From Oceanihabitans sp. (GTDB lineage Bacteria > Bacteroidota > Bacteroidia > Flavobacteriales > Flavobacteriaceae), in contig JAGPUY010000082.1 of NCBI GenBank assembly GCA_018067265.1, positions 1 through 19,819 of the forward strand: DNA of 19,819 nt, in the 5' to 3' direction. The translations under genes and the position numbers were made by a program. Each line of letters opens with the position of its first letter. Position 1 is the stretch's first letter. The notes under the pieces are model-generated. The model searched no databases. It had not been told where the DNA came from and was given only the letters and a program-made list of their open reading frames with translations. Positions 1 to 6,739 of this stretch are shown piece after piece.

Positions 1-140
1 AAGATATCGAAAAGGAACAATTAGACGTTATTGCGTTGCGTTGTAATTTACCAACCTTTAAAGTCGCTGGTTTACTTTTAAATATGGAATTGAAAGGTGT
101 GGTAAGACCGCTTCCTGGGAAATTGTTTGAGGTGATTTAA
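1..140 (+). CDS. dprA: DNA processing protein DprA, C-terminal end (partial)
   Basis: Only the last 45 codons are present; the reading frame begins at base 3 and stops with TAA at 138-140. The peptide has the layout of the DprA C-terminal winged-helix domain: an ALRCNLP turn, a helix ending GLLLNMELKG, then VRPLPGKLFEVI at the terminus. DprA loads RecA on incoming single-stranded DNA during natural transformation in the cytoplasm. The assignment rests on this short domain alone, since the Rossmann-fold part lies outside the window. A hairpin terminator follows at once. Confidence 0.82.
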   Translation, partial: DIEKEQLDVIALRCNLPTFKVAGLLLNMELKGVVRPLPGKLFEVI

Positions 141-164
141 TATTTTTGAAAGTAGAAGAAGTAA

Positions 165-209
165 AAAAAAGCAATTATGTTTCTTATTAGAAAACATAAT
201 TGCTTTTTT
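165..209. terminator. Bidirectional hairpin terminator between dprA and trpS
   Basis: An 18-bp perfect inverted repeat (arms 165-182 and 192-209, loop 183-191) has A6 at its left end and T6 at its right end. It therefore has a U-tract in either direction. It sits between the convergent dprA and trpS genes and can serve both. Confidence 0.85.
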
Positions 210-243
210 AGTAATAGAAATTCTAACTTCTTCAGGGATTTAA

Positions 244-1212
244 TTAATACCCAACCTTTTCTCTAACTCTTGCTAAAACAGCATTAGCAACTAGTGTTGC
301 TTTTTCTGCTCCAATAGCAAGTATTTTGTCCAATTCGTCTGTGTTATTCATATAGTAGTTGTAGCGTTCTCTTGGTTGTGCAAATTTCTCTATAATCAAC
401 TCAAATAATGCTTGTTTCGCATGTCCGTAACCAAAACCACCATTTTCATAATTAGCTTTCATGGTTTCTATTTCTCCTTCCGAAGCTAAAAGGTTATATA
501 ACGCAAAGCAATTACAGGTTTTCCAATCTTTAGGATCTTCTAAAGCCGTACTATCTGTTTCAATACTCATTATTTGTTTTCGCAGTTTTTTATCGGTTAA
601 AAACAAATTAATAAAGTTGTTTCTACTTTTACTCATTTTTTCACCATCAGTTCCAGGAACAAGCATGATGTTTTCTTGTATTTTTCCTTCTGGTAATACA
701 AAGGTTTCTCCCATTTTGGAATGAAAACGAGATGCTACATCACGAGTCATTTCTATATGTTGTAGTTGGTCTTTTCCTACAGGAATGATATTCGCATCGT
801 ACAATAAAATATCTGCAGCCATAAGCATTGGGTAGGTAAATAAACCAGCATTTACATCATCTAATCGATCTGCCTTGTCTTTAAATCCATGTGCTAATGT
901 TAAGCGTTGAAAAGGGAAAAAACAGGATAGGTACCAAGATAATTCGGTTACTTGCGGAATATCACTTTGTCTGTAAAATACCGTTTTTTCAATATCTAAA
1001 CCAAAAGCTAGCCAGGTTGCAGCCACAGAATACGTGTTTTCTCTTAATAGTGCTGCATCTTTAATTTGTGTTAAGGTATGTAGGTTTGCGATAAATAAAA
1101 ACGACTCGTTTTTAGCATCTTCAGCCATTTTAATTGCTGGCATAATTGCGCCTAATATGTTTCCTAAATGTGGTGTTCCTGTACTTTGTACTCCTGTTAA
1201 AATTCTTGCCAT
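244..1212 (-). CDS. trpS: Tryptophanyl-tRNA synthetase
   Basis: A class I aminoacyl-tRNA synthetase that charges tRNA-Trp in the cytoplasm. Numbered from the chosen start, the HIGH-type motif is HLGN at residues 15-18 within a GVQSTGTPHLGNILGAI block. The KMSKS motif is at 192-196, and the family block PVGKDQLQHIEMTRD is at about 144-158. The frame stays open 14 codons upstream to 1254. I chose the ATG at 1212 because it gives 322 residues, the usual family length, and begins MARILTGVQ as in homologues. The extra upstream codons would run through the hairpin repeat at 1219-1240. The gene is monocistronic, facing away from the acyltransferase gene and converging on dprA. Confidence 0.95.
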   Translation of the reverse strand: MARILTGVQSTGTPHLGNILGAIMPAIKMAEDAKNESFLFIANLHTLTQIKDAALLRENTYSVAATWLAFGLDIEKTVFYRQSDIPQVTELSWYLSCFFPFQRLTLAHGFKDKADRLDDVNAGLFTYPMLMAADILLYDANIIPVGKDQLQHIEMTRDVASRFHSKMGETFVLPEGKIQENIMLVPGTDGEKMSKSRNNFINLFLTDKKLRKQIMSIETDSTALEDPKDWKTCNCFALYNLLASEGEIETMKANYENGGFGYGHAKQALFELIIEKFAQPRERYNYYMNNTDELDKILAIGAEKATLVANAVLARVREKVGY

Positions 1213-1218
1213 GTTTAC

Positions 1219-1240
1219 TTTCCGCGAAAGCGGAAATCTC
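1219..1240 (+). repeat. Dispersed hairpin repeat, copy 1
   Basis: TTTCCGC-GAAA-GCGGAAA is a perfect 7-bp stem on a GNRA-type GAAA loop, followed by TCTC. It lies in the 5' leader of trpS. Its GGAAATCTC tail is shared by the hairpins at 1274-1306, 10411-10438, 14764-14786, 14915-14944 and 15252-15278, all reading the same way on the + strand. Confidence 0.6.
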
Positions 1241-1273
1241 TTTTTTAAAAACACATAACTTAATTGTGTTTTA

Positions 1274-1306
1274 AGATTTCCCTTTTATATATAAAAAGGA
1301 ATCTCT
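1274..1306. repeat. Dispersed hairpin repeat, copy 2 (near-palindromic)
   Basis: An imperfect inverted repeat of the form AGATTtCC...GGAATCT with an AT-rich centre. The AATCT tail therefore appears on both strands. It lies between the divergent trpS and acyltransferase genes, 33 bases from the copy at 1219-1240. Confidence 0.45.
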
Positions 1307-1337
1307 TTAAATTAAACTTAATTTCTACTCGTAAGTA

Positions 1338-1345
1338 CAAAGATA
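1338..1345 (-). promoter_or_regulatory. Candidate -7 promoter element for trpS
   Basis: Read on the minus strand this is TATCTTTG, an exact match to the Bacteroidota -7 consensus TAnnTTTG, about 125 bases before the trpS start. No clear TTG sits at the expected distance upstream, so support is partial. The surrounding 25 bases closely resemble the stretch at 10306-10332 upstream of the M23 peptidase gene. Confidence 0.4.
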
Positions 1346-1392
1346 ATTTTTTTATAAAGAGGAGTTCGATAAATTTATTAGATTTGGCACTT

Positions 1393-2133
1393 ATGAAGGT
1401 TTTTAAATACATTTTCTGGATTTTCTATCGTATTTGGTTTTATATATTGGTTGCAATACCAATTGTTATACTATTTCCATTTTTAATTGTTTCTATTTTA
1501 AAAGAGACTTGGTATCCGTTCTTTTTTAAGATTGCGCGCATTTGGGCACGTTTTATTTTAATAGGAATGGGCTTTAAAGTAAAGATAGAACGCGATGAAA
1601 TTACCGAAAAAAATAAAAGCTATATGTTTATAGCCAACCATACTTCTATGGCAGATATTATGCTCATGTTAGTTGCTGTTAAAAATCCTTTTGTTTTTGT
1701 TGGTAAAGCAGAATTAGCAAAAATACCATTGTTTGGTTTCTTTTATAAACGGACTAGTATTTTAGTCGATAGAAGTAGTGAGCGTAGTAGAAAAGCAGTT
1801 TTTAGAAATGCACAAAGACGTTTAGGACAAGGATTAAGTATTTGCATTTTTCCAGAAGGATTAGTTCCGGATGATGATGTGCTTTTAACCGATTTTAAAG
1901 ATGGTGCTTTCCGGTTGGCAATAAACCATCAAATACCAATTGTACCTTTAACTTTTGCAGATAATAAGGAACGTTTTTCCTATACTTTTTTTAGCGGAAG
2001 CCCAGGAAGAATGCGAGCAAAGATGCATACATTTATTCCTACTATAGGATTAAAACCGCAAGATGCTAAAACAATAAATAGTAAGTCCAAAGCTTTGATT
2101 TTAAATCAACTGATTGCTTATCAATCTAAATAA
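1393..2133 (+). CDS. plsC: 1-acyl-sn-glycerol-3-phosphate acyltransferase (PlsC family)
   Basis: A membrane-associated acyltransferase that adds the second acyl chain to lysophosphatidic acid during phospholipid synthesis. From the ATG at 1393 it is 246 residues. A strongly hydrophobic N-terminal segment lies at about residues 4-40. The catalytic HX4D box is NHTSMAD, and the substrate-binding blocks are GKAELAKIPLFG and FPEG. The frame opens earlier at 1264, but those 43 codons are AT-rich, run through the hairpin repeat region and add nothing family-like, so I took the internal ATG. It could instead be a related lysophospholipid or aminolipid acyltransferase; the motifs do not settle the acceptor. 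A terminator starts right after the stop. Confidence 0.85.
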   Translation: MKVFKYIFWIFYRIWFYILVAIPIVILFPFLIVSILKETWYPFFFKIARIWARFILIGMGFKVKIERDEITEKNKSYMFIANHTSMADIMLMLVAVKNPFVFVGKAELAKIPLFGFFYKRTSILVDRSSERSRKAVFRNAQRRLGQGLSICIFPEGLVPDDDVLLTDFKDGAFRLAINHQIPIVPLTFADNKERFSYTFFSGSPGRMRAKMHTFIPTIGLKPQDAKTINSKSKALILNQLIAYQSK

Positions 2134-2164
2134 AAAAGCTGCTCTTGGCATAGAGCAGCTTTTT
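2134..2164. terminator. Bidirectional hairpin terminator
   Basis: The stem AAAAGCTGCTCT / AGAGCAGCTTTT has a 6-nt loop, A-rich on the left and T-rich on the right. It lies between the convergent acyltransferase gene and the anti-sigma/beta-barrel gene. Confidence 0.85.
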
Positions 2165-2225
2165 GTGTTCTCGCTTTTTAAAAGATATACTTAAAAAAGC
2201 AACAACCAATCTAACCAACTAAAAA

Positions 2226-3944
2226 CTAAAATTTATAACTCAACCCGGTATATATACCAATAATGTATGGTTTAAAATTACCAGAAGTATTTTCAAACGC
2301 ATTCATTTGGTATTTAAAAGTTGGTTGTACATTGAATTTAATTTTATTAGAAAACTTATAGTCTAAACCAAGACCTAAGTTTCCGCTAAAACTAACATCA
2401 TTAATATTATTTGCTTCTCCAATTTCTGTTTTTCGGCCATCAAATTCCGAAAAGATCTTATTGTCATTTAAAATAAAGGTACTTAATCCTGCAATGACGT
2501 TTACGCCAAACTTTTTACTAGATATCGTGTATTCTAACTCCATAGGAACCTCGTAATAACCGATACGCTGACTTATAGCAGCATTTTCATTTGGTAAAAG
2601 ACCAACAGCTTGTTGCACTACCAGATTGTTTGCAGAAATGGCGGAAATACTTTGATCCGTATTGAAGTCTACATTTTTTAATGCAGGAGCACTATTTCCC
2701 GATACATTTTGATAAATGATCACATTATCTGTGTCATAACTTAAATTTAAAGAGTTAACACCAGAACGCAATTTTAATTTGTCATTAAAAGCATAGCTTA
2801 CATTAACACCGTAACTGGTGTTTGTTTCACCAGATTTTGAGTTGTCAATAAATTGATCGTCCATATGGGATCCTTTTCCAAGGGTATTATAGTAAACAGG
2901 TGCAATGTTAGCATATACTTGCCACCTGTTTACCTTTTCCTCTTTTTCAATGAGATCTTCCACTTTCGCTATTTCTTCTTCTATAGATGTTTCTTCTTTT
3001 TCGATTTCGGCATCTGTAGTTGTATTTTCTTCTTCGGTATTTGTAGTGTTTTCTGCGAGAGCGTTTGTAGCACTATTTTCTAATGCAGAAGCTACTTTGT
3101 TTTTGTCTAATTCGGTTACATTTCCATTCGTAGAATTGCTGTTTTGCGCTACGGTATTCGCGTTTGTATTGCTACTATTTGTGTTTTTTTCTTTTGAATT
3201 TTTAGCAACTGCATTCTTAATGGTATTGTTAGATTGTGTGGTATTTGCAGTAGGGTTTTCGGTATTGGTATATAAGGACGAATTCGTATTGGTAGCTACT
3301 ATTTGTGTTTGTTTATTCGTGGTAGCCTTTCTTTTCTTTCCGGTTACCGAAGTGTCTGTTTTATTGTTTTGTGAGGCGTTATTAACAACCGCATTGCTCG
3401 TATTCGAATTGTTAGTAGTTATTTTAGATTGAGACATATTCGAAGATGCAATACCGGAGTTTGTGTTGTTTTTGTTTTCTTCGGATGTTGTATTTTGAAG
3501 TGTATTAGAAGATGCGATACTGGAGTTTGTGCTGTTTTTGTTTTCTTCGGAAGCATTTTTAGGGCCATCCATTGTTTCTTCGTTTTTAGAAGCAGTATTA
3601 CTTTCTTCTACAATTGCATTATTTGTTTTTTCTGAGTTTGTACTATTTGCGTTGGTACTATTCTTTTCCTTTTCGGAAGCATTTACCGCATTTTCTATAT
3701 CTACAACATTTGTTTTGGTTGCATTATTTCTATTCGAATTATAGCGATTTCCTATCGTTAATAGTACAAGAAGCAATGCTGCAATACTACCAATACGCAG
3801 CCAAATAGGAAAAATCTTTTCCTTATCTTCTTTAGGTTGCTCTAGTTTGCTTTGAATGTTTTCCCAAACTTTCGGATTAGGAGTTGCCTCTAAATCTTTA
3901 AGTTTTTCTTGAAAAATTCTATCGATATGTTTTTTGTCACTCAT
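2226..3944 (-). CDS. Anti-sigma-like protein with inner-membrane helix and outer-membrane beta-barrel
   Basis: A 572-residue protein of mixed architecture. Residues 1-45 are a charged cytoplasmic segment (PNPKVWENIQSKLEQ) like Bacteroidota anti-sigma N-termini. Residues 47-65 form one transmembrane helix. Residues 66-339 are a low-complexity Asn/Thr/Ser/Glu linker ending in an acidic, helix-prone stretch. Residues 340-572 show alternating beta-strands ending in Phe (GIYTGLSYKF), typical of an outer-membrane barrel. The architecture fits the dual membrane-spanning anti-sigma factors (Dma) described in Bacteroides, as I recall. If so, one chain spans both membranes, with the barrel sensing the outer membrane and the N-terminus holding the sigma factor. 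The start codon overlaps the sigma stop (TAATG), implying translational coupling. Inferred role: envelope or vesicle control. The architecture is clear; the function is not shown. Confidence 0.8.
   Translation of the reverse strand: MSDKKHIDRIFQEKLKDLEATPNPKVWENIQSKLEQPKEDKEKIFPIWLRIGSIAALLLVLLTIGNRYNSNRNNATKTNVVDIENAVNASEKEKNSTNANSTNSEKTNNAIVEESNTASKNEETMDGPKNASEENKNSTNSSIASSNTLQNTTSEENKNNTNSGIASSNMSQSKITTNNSNTSNAVVNNASQNNKTDTSVTGKKRKATTNKQTQIVATNTNSSLYTNTENPTANTTQSNNTIKNAVAKNSKEKNTNSSNTNANTVAQNSNSTNGNVTELDKNKVASALENSATNALAENTTNTEEENTTTDAEIEKEETSIEEEIAKVEDLIEKEEKVNRWQVYANIAPVYYNTLGKGSHMDDQFIDNSKSGETNTSYGVNVSYAFNDKLKLRSGVNSLNLSYDTDNVIIYQNVSGNSAPALKNVDFNTDQSISAISANNLVVQQAVGLLPNENAAISQRIGYYEVPMELEYTISSKKFGVNVIAGLSTFILNDNKIFSEFDGRKTEIGEANNINDVSFSGNLGLGLDYKFSNKIKFNVQPTFKYQMNAFENTSGNFKPYIIGIYTGLSYKF
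3442..3551. repeat. Duplicated 66-bp unit inside the linker coding region
   Basis: Two 44-bp blocks (3442-3485 and 3508-3551) start 66 bp apart and differ at only three positions. They encode two copies of SEENKN-x-TNS-x-IASS, a 22-residue period in the periplasmic linker. In-frame duplication would lengthen the linker without breaking the protein. Confidence 0.8.
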
Positions 3945-4486
3945 TACAATGTTTGCGCGTTTAAAGACGCTCTATAGGTTTCTATTTTGTCTTTTAAAAT
4001 CTGTCTCGCTCTTGCTAAGTTAGATTTTGAGGTTCCGGTGGTGATACTTAGCATAGATGCTATATCTTTATGGGAATAGCCATCTAAGGCGTACAGGTTA
4101 AATACTAATCGGTATCTATCTGGTAATTCTTGAATAATTTGTAATAGATAGTCAATAGATAATTCATCATCTTCTATCTCAAGAGTTACATCTTCAATAT
4201 TTTCTTCGTTTACAATTTCAAAAACACCTTTGCTTCTGTAACATTGTAGTGCTGTATTTATAGCTATTCGTTTTAGCCAACCTTCAAAAGAACCTTTGTT
4301 ATTATACTGTGACATTTTGTTGAAAATAGTCACAAATGCATCCTGCAGATTATCTTCCGCTTCGGCGTAACTTCTGGAATACTTTAAGCAAAGAGAAAAC
4401 AGCTTACTCGAAAAGAGTTGGTATAGTTCGCTTTGTGCTTTAGCATCATTTTGTTTACAATTTAGAATGAGTTGGTCTAAACTCAA
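3944..4486 (-). CDS. RNA polymerase ECF-type sigma-70 factor
   Basis: A 180-residue extracytoplasmic-function sigma factor. Region 2 spans about residues 10-85 (EDNLQDAFVTIFNKM, then FEGWLKRIAINTAL). Region 4 spans about 118-170 (LPDRYRLVFNLYALDGYSHKDIASML, followed by a helix-turn-helix SKSNLARARQILKDKI). There is no region 1.1 or region 3, as usual for ECF sigmas. The stop overlaps the ATG of the membrane-spanning anti-sigma-like gene by one base, and a lipoprotein gene ends 22 bases upstream. This arrangement points to the downstream protein as its regulator. Its target promoters cannot be read from here. Confidence 0.93.
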   Translation of the reverse strand: MSLDQLILNCKQNDAKAQSELYQLFSSKLFSLCLKYSRSYAEAEDNLQDAFVTIFNKMSQYNNKGSFEGWLKRIAINTALQCYRSKGVFEIVNEENIEDVTLEIEDDELSIDYLLQIIQELPDRYRLVFNLYALDGYSHKDIASMLSITTGTSKSNLARARQILKDKIETYRASLNAQTL

Positions 4487-4508
4487 AAGATATATGTATT
4501 AGTTAAAA

Positions 4509-4925
4509 TTATTCTACCACTTCTATTTCATAAATCAAGTAGGTATCTTGACTTGTGTTGTTTACATCCCCTTCACTATGCCAAAATTTAAAAACATGAG
4601 TGCCTAACGTTGTTGGTCTAAAATTAAAGGAAGCTTCTGCTTCTGTTATTACATCTTGGCAGTCGCTAATATTGGTATATACTTGACTCACCACTGCGAT
4701 AATACTTTCGTTTGCATTTGCAGTAGAATATATGCCGCTATAAACGTGACAAGAAGATGGTTTGTAATAAACCAAATTTATAGTGTGTGTATGGTTTCTT
4801 CTAAATTCATCTGGCATGCTAACGCTTTCTATAGGCAGAAATTCTGTTTGTGAACGCGGCGTATCATCCGTTACACTACATGAAAATAAAGAAACAAATA
4901 ATAATATTACTAATATTTTTTTCAT
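4509..4925 (-). CDS. Small lipoprotein of unknown function, first gene of the sigma operon
   Basis: 138 residues. It has a short signal peptide (MKKILVILLFVSLF) and a lipobox LFSC with the lipidated Cys at residue 16. The mature part is about 120 residues, predicted mostly beta, with two further Cys that could pair, in SCHVYSG and SDCQDV. The residues just after the Cys (SVTDD) are mildly acidic and might act as a surface-export signal, but this is weak. I do not recognise the family. It lies 22 bases upstream of the sigma gene on the same strand, so it is probably co-transcribed. It could be a target, partner or signal of the sigma / anti-sigma pair. Confidence 0.75.
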   Translation of the reverse strand: MKKILVILLFVSLFSCSVTDDTPRSQTEFLPIESVSMPDEFRRNHTHTINLVYYKPSSCHVYSGIYSTANANESIIAVVSQVYTNISDCQDVITEAEASFNFRPTTLGTHVFKFWHSEGDVNNTSQDTYLIYEIEVVE

Positions 4926-4996
4926 TTTTAGTACAATAAAAACATAGGTTTTAATTACTAGATGCAGAAAAGTGTAAAAGGTTGCGTGTAGAAATA

Positions 4997-5025
4997 AAAA
5001 AATCCCGAATATATCGGGATTTTTT
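4997..5025 (-). terminator. recA terminator
   Basis: The stem AATCCCGA / TCGGGATT (extended by A/T pairs) has a 5-nt loop and a T-run on the minus strand. It lies immediately after the recA stop and separates recA from the lipoprotein-sigma operon on the same strand. Confidence 0.88.
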
Positions 5026-5028
5026 GTT

Positions 5029-6036
5029 TTATTCTTTAGCTTCTTTAATTGCTATTTTAATTTTTCCTTCTAACTCATCCATGAGTTCGGGATTATCTTT
5101 TATTAATGCTTTAACAGCATCTCGACCTTGACCTAGTTTTGTTTCGTCATAACTAAACCACGAACCAGCTTTCTTTACAATTTCAAATTCTACAGCAATA
5201 TCTAAAATTTCACCAACTTTAGAAATTCCTTCTCCATACATAATATCAAATTCTGCAAGTCTAAAAGGTGGCGCTACTTTGTTTTTAACCACTTTTACTC
5301 GGGTCTTGTTTCCTTGTACTTCTCCATCGGTACTTTTTATCTGTGTCGATCTTCTAATATCTAATCGAACAGAAGCATAAAATTTTAATGCATTTCCTCC
5401 AGTTGTTGTTTCTGGATTACCAAACATAACCCCAATTTTTTCTCTTAATTGGTTAATGAAAATAACCGTACAATTGGTCTTACTAATAGAAGCCGTTAAT
5501 TTTCTTAAAGCTTGAGACATTAAACGTGCGTGTAAACCCATTTTAGAGTCTCCCATTTCACCTTCAATTTCACTTTTTGGTGTTAATGCCGCAACAGAAT
5601 CTATTACCACAATATCAATAGCACCAGAACGTATTAAGTTATCTGCAATTTCAAGCGCTTGCTCTCCATTATCTGGTTGTGAGATTATTAAATTATCTAT
5701 ATCTACACCTAATTTTTCGGCATAAAATCTATCAAAAGCATGCTCTGCATCAATAAATGCTGCAATACCACCAGCTTTTTGTGCTTCTGCAATAGCATGT
5801 AATGTTAATGTTGTTTTACCAGAAGATTCTGGACCATATATTTCTATTACACGACCTCTTGGGTAACCACCAACGCCTAATGCAATATCTAAACCTAAAG
5901 ATCCAGAAGAAATAGCCTCTACATCTACTATCGCTTTATCGCTCATTTTCATTACTGTTCCTTTCCCGTAAGCCTTGTCTAACTTGTCTAAAGTTAGTTT
6001 TAGGGCTTTTAATTTTGCTTCTTTTTCGCTGCTCAT
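5029..6036 (-). CDS. recA: Recombinase RecA
   Basis: A 335-residue DNA-dependent ATPase that forms filaments on single-stranded DNA, carries out strand exchange and promotes SOS-type cleavage reactions. Walker A is GPESSGKT at residues 68-75. The catalytic Glu is in FIDAEHAF (E98), and Walker B is VVID at 143-146. The L2 and adjacent block GNPETTTGGNALKFY is at about 206-220. Length and start are normal for the family, though the acidic C-terminal tail is short. The gene is monocistronic with its own terminator. Confidence 0.98.
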   Translation of the reverse strand: MSSEKEAKLKALKLTLDKLDKAYGKGTVMKMSDKAIVDVEAISSGSLGLDIALGVGGYPRGRVIEIYGPESSGKTTLTLHAIAEAQKAGGIAAFIDAEHAFDRFYAEKLGVDIDNLIISQPDNGEQALEIADNLIRSGAIDIVVIDSVAALTPKSEIEGEMGDSKMGLHARLMSQALRKLTASISKTNCTVIFINQLREKIGVMFGNPETTTGGNALKFYASVRLDIRRSTQIKSTDGEVQGNKTRVKVVKNKVAPPFRLAEFDIMYGEGISKVGEILDIAVEFEIVKKAGSWFSYDETKLGQGRDAVKALIKDNPELMDELEGKIKIAIKEAKE

Positions 6037-6068
6037 CTGTGTATATTAATTTATTCGTGTAAGAGACG

Positions 6069-6099
6069 CTAAAATACTACTTCTTTTGTCATATTGCAA
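6069..6099 (-). promoter_or_regulatory. Candidate recA promoter
   Basis: On the minus strand, TTG (6097-6099), a 20-base spacer and TATTTTAG (6069-6076) approximate the Bacteroidota TTG / TAnnTTTG pattern, with the last two bases of the -7 box off consensus. It sits about 35 bases from the recA start. Confidence 0.4.
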
Positions 6100-6425
6100 T
6101 ACAATAATACATTTCATTTTAAATTATTTAAATAATAATTGCCTTTGCGACGCAACCTTTTTACTCTTTTTGCATCTACTATATAAAGTGGGAAAATTTT
6201 ATGCTATGAAAAAGAAAAATAACCTTGCTTTTTAATAAATAGTGCCGAATAAATTTTAAAAGGATTGACAATGAATTTTGTTTTCTTGTGATGAAATGGT
6301 CGTTTAAGCATCGCTTAAATACGTTTTATTTTATGTTGGAACATATAGAAAATAGAACCCAACTTTAATCCATTGTTTTAGTCTTTATTAGGTATATATA
6401 GTTTAATCTTATAAAGTATCAAGCT
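6100..6425. other. Gene-poor AT-rich intergenic stretch with inverted repeats
   Basis: I see no convincing protein gene here. Two compact perfect inverted repeats are present: TTTAAGC-atc-GCTTAAA (6303-6319) and TATGTT-gg-AACATA (6332-6345). They could be operators or part of a structured RNA. Tiny ATG-started ORFs of 9 and 25 codons occur at 6205 and 6291 and are probably chance. Confidence 0.4.
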
Positions 6426-6512
6426 ATGAAATTTTTTAAAAAATGTATTCATGCACTAGGCGGTTCCGTTGCTATATTTATAAATAGTAACTGTAAAGCC
6501 GATGGAGGTTAA
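6426..6512 (+). CDS. Putative 28-residue small protein
   Basis: An ATG-started ORF of 28 codons. The peptide starts MKFFKK, has a hydrophobic middle (ALGGSVAIFI), carries two Cys (residues 7 and 23) and ends KADGG. A basic start followed by a short hydrophobic stretch is typical of small membrane-active peptides, but also easy to get by chance in AT-rich DNA. In its favour, a long inverted repeat begins at its stop codon and a strong terminator lies 60 bases downstream with no other gene between. Something on the + strand therefore seems to be transcribed here. The product may equally be a non-coding RNA. No family is recognised. Confidence 0.35.
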   Translation: MKFFKKCIHALGGSVAIFINSNCKADGG

Positions 6513-6563
6513 CTCGTAAAATATTTAAAATTTTAAGAAATTGAAAATATTAATAACGAGTTA
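6510..6563 (+). other. Long inverted repeat in the tail of the small transcript
   Basis: The arms TAACTCGT (6510-6517) and ACGAGTTA (6556-6563) pair perfectly. The left arm begins in the stop codon of the 28-codon ORF. A second nested AATATTT / AAATATT pairing lies inside. Together with the terminator that follows, this suggests a folded RNA 3' region. Confidence 0.5.
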
Positions 6564-6570
6564 GTCTATT

Positions 6571-6605
6571 AAAAGTCCTTTGCAGAGCGTAAAGGACTTT
6601 TTTTT
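6571..6605 (+). terminator. Intrinsic terminator of the small transcript
   Basis: The perfect stem AAAAGTCCTTT (6571-6581) / AAAGGACTTTT (6591-6601) has a 9-nt loop and is followed by more Ts. It lies 58 bases after the 28-codon ORF and just before the trhO promoter. No annotated-size gene upstream on the + strand would need it. Confidence 0.85.
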
Positions 6606-6639
6606 GTTTTATACTTTTCAGTATCCAAATGCTCAAATC

Positions 6640-6669
6640 TTGCCTATTCTTTTTAAAATACTACCTTTG
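6640..6669 (+). promoter_or_regulatory. Promoter of the trhO-radical SAM operon
   Basis: TTG at 6640-6642, a 19-base spacer and TACCTTTG at 6662-6669 match the Bacteroidota housekeeping promoter (TTG, ~19, TAnnTTTG) exactly. The expected transcript start is near 6675, ahead of both possible trhO start codons. A small hairpin (CTTCC-T5-GGAAG, 6688-6702) would lie in the leader. Confidence 0.7.
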
Positions 6670-6739
6670 CAGGATAAACTCAAAACTCTTCCTTTTTGGA
6701 AGTTAGATGAGAATCTTTAACCTTAAAACTAAGTATAGC

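Noticed and set aside
1213..1254. 14-codon N-terminal extension of trpS
   Set aside because: It reads through the hairpin repeat at 1219-1240 and makes the protein longer than the family; MARILTGVQ is the conserved start.
2905..3432. 175-codon open frame on the + strand opposite the anti-sigma/barrel gene
   Set aside because: It is the shadow of the Asn/Thr/Ser-rich linker on the other strand; the peptide is a Phe/Val/Ser low-complexity string with no domain, and the minus-strand gene is well supported.
6291..6368. 25-codon ORF (MKWSFKHRL...) before the orphan transcript
   Set aside because: It overlaps the two inverted repeats, has no terminator or promoter of its own, and is short enough to be chance.
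6688..6702. CTTCC-T5-GGAAG hairpin in the trhO leader as another dispersed-repeat copy
   Set aside because: It lacks both the TTGTCATT start and the AATCTC end directly after the stem, so I did not count it in the family.
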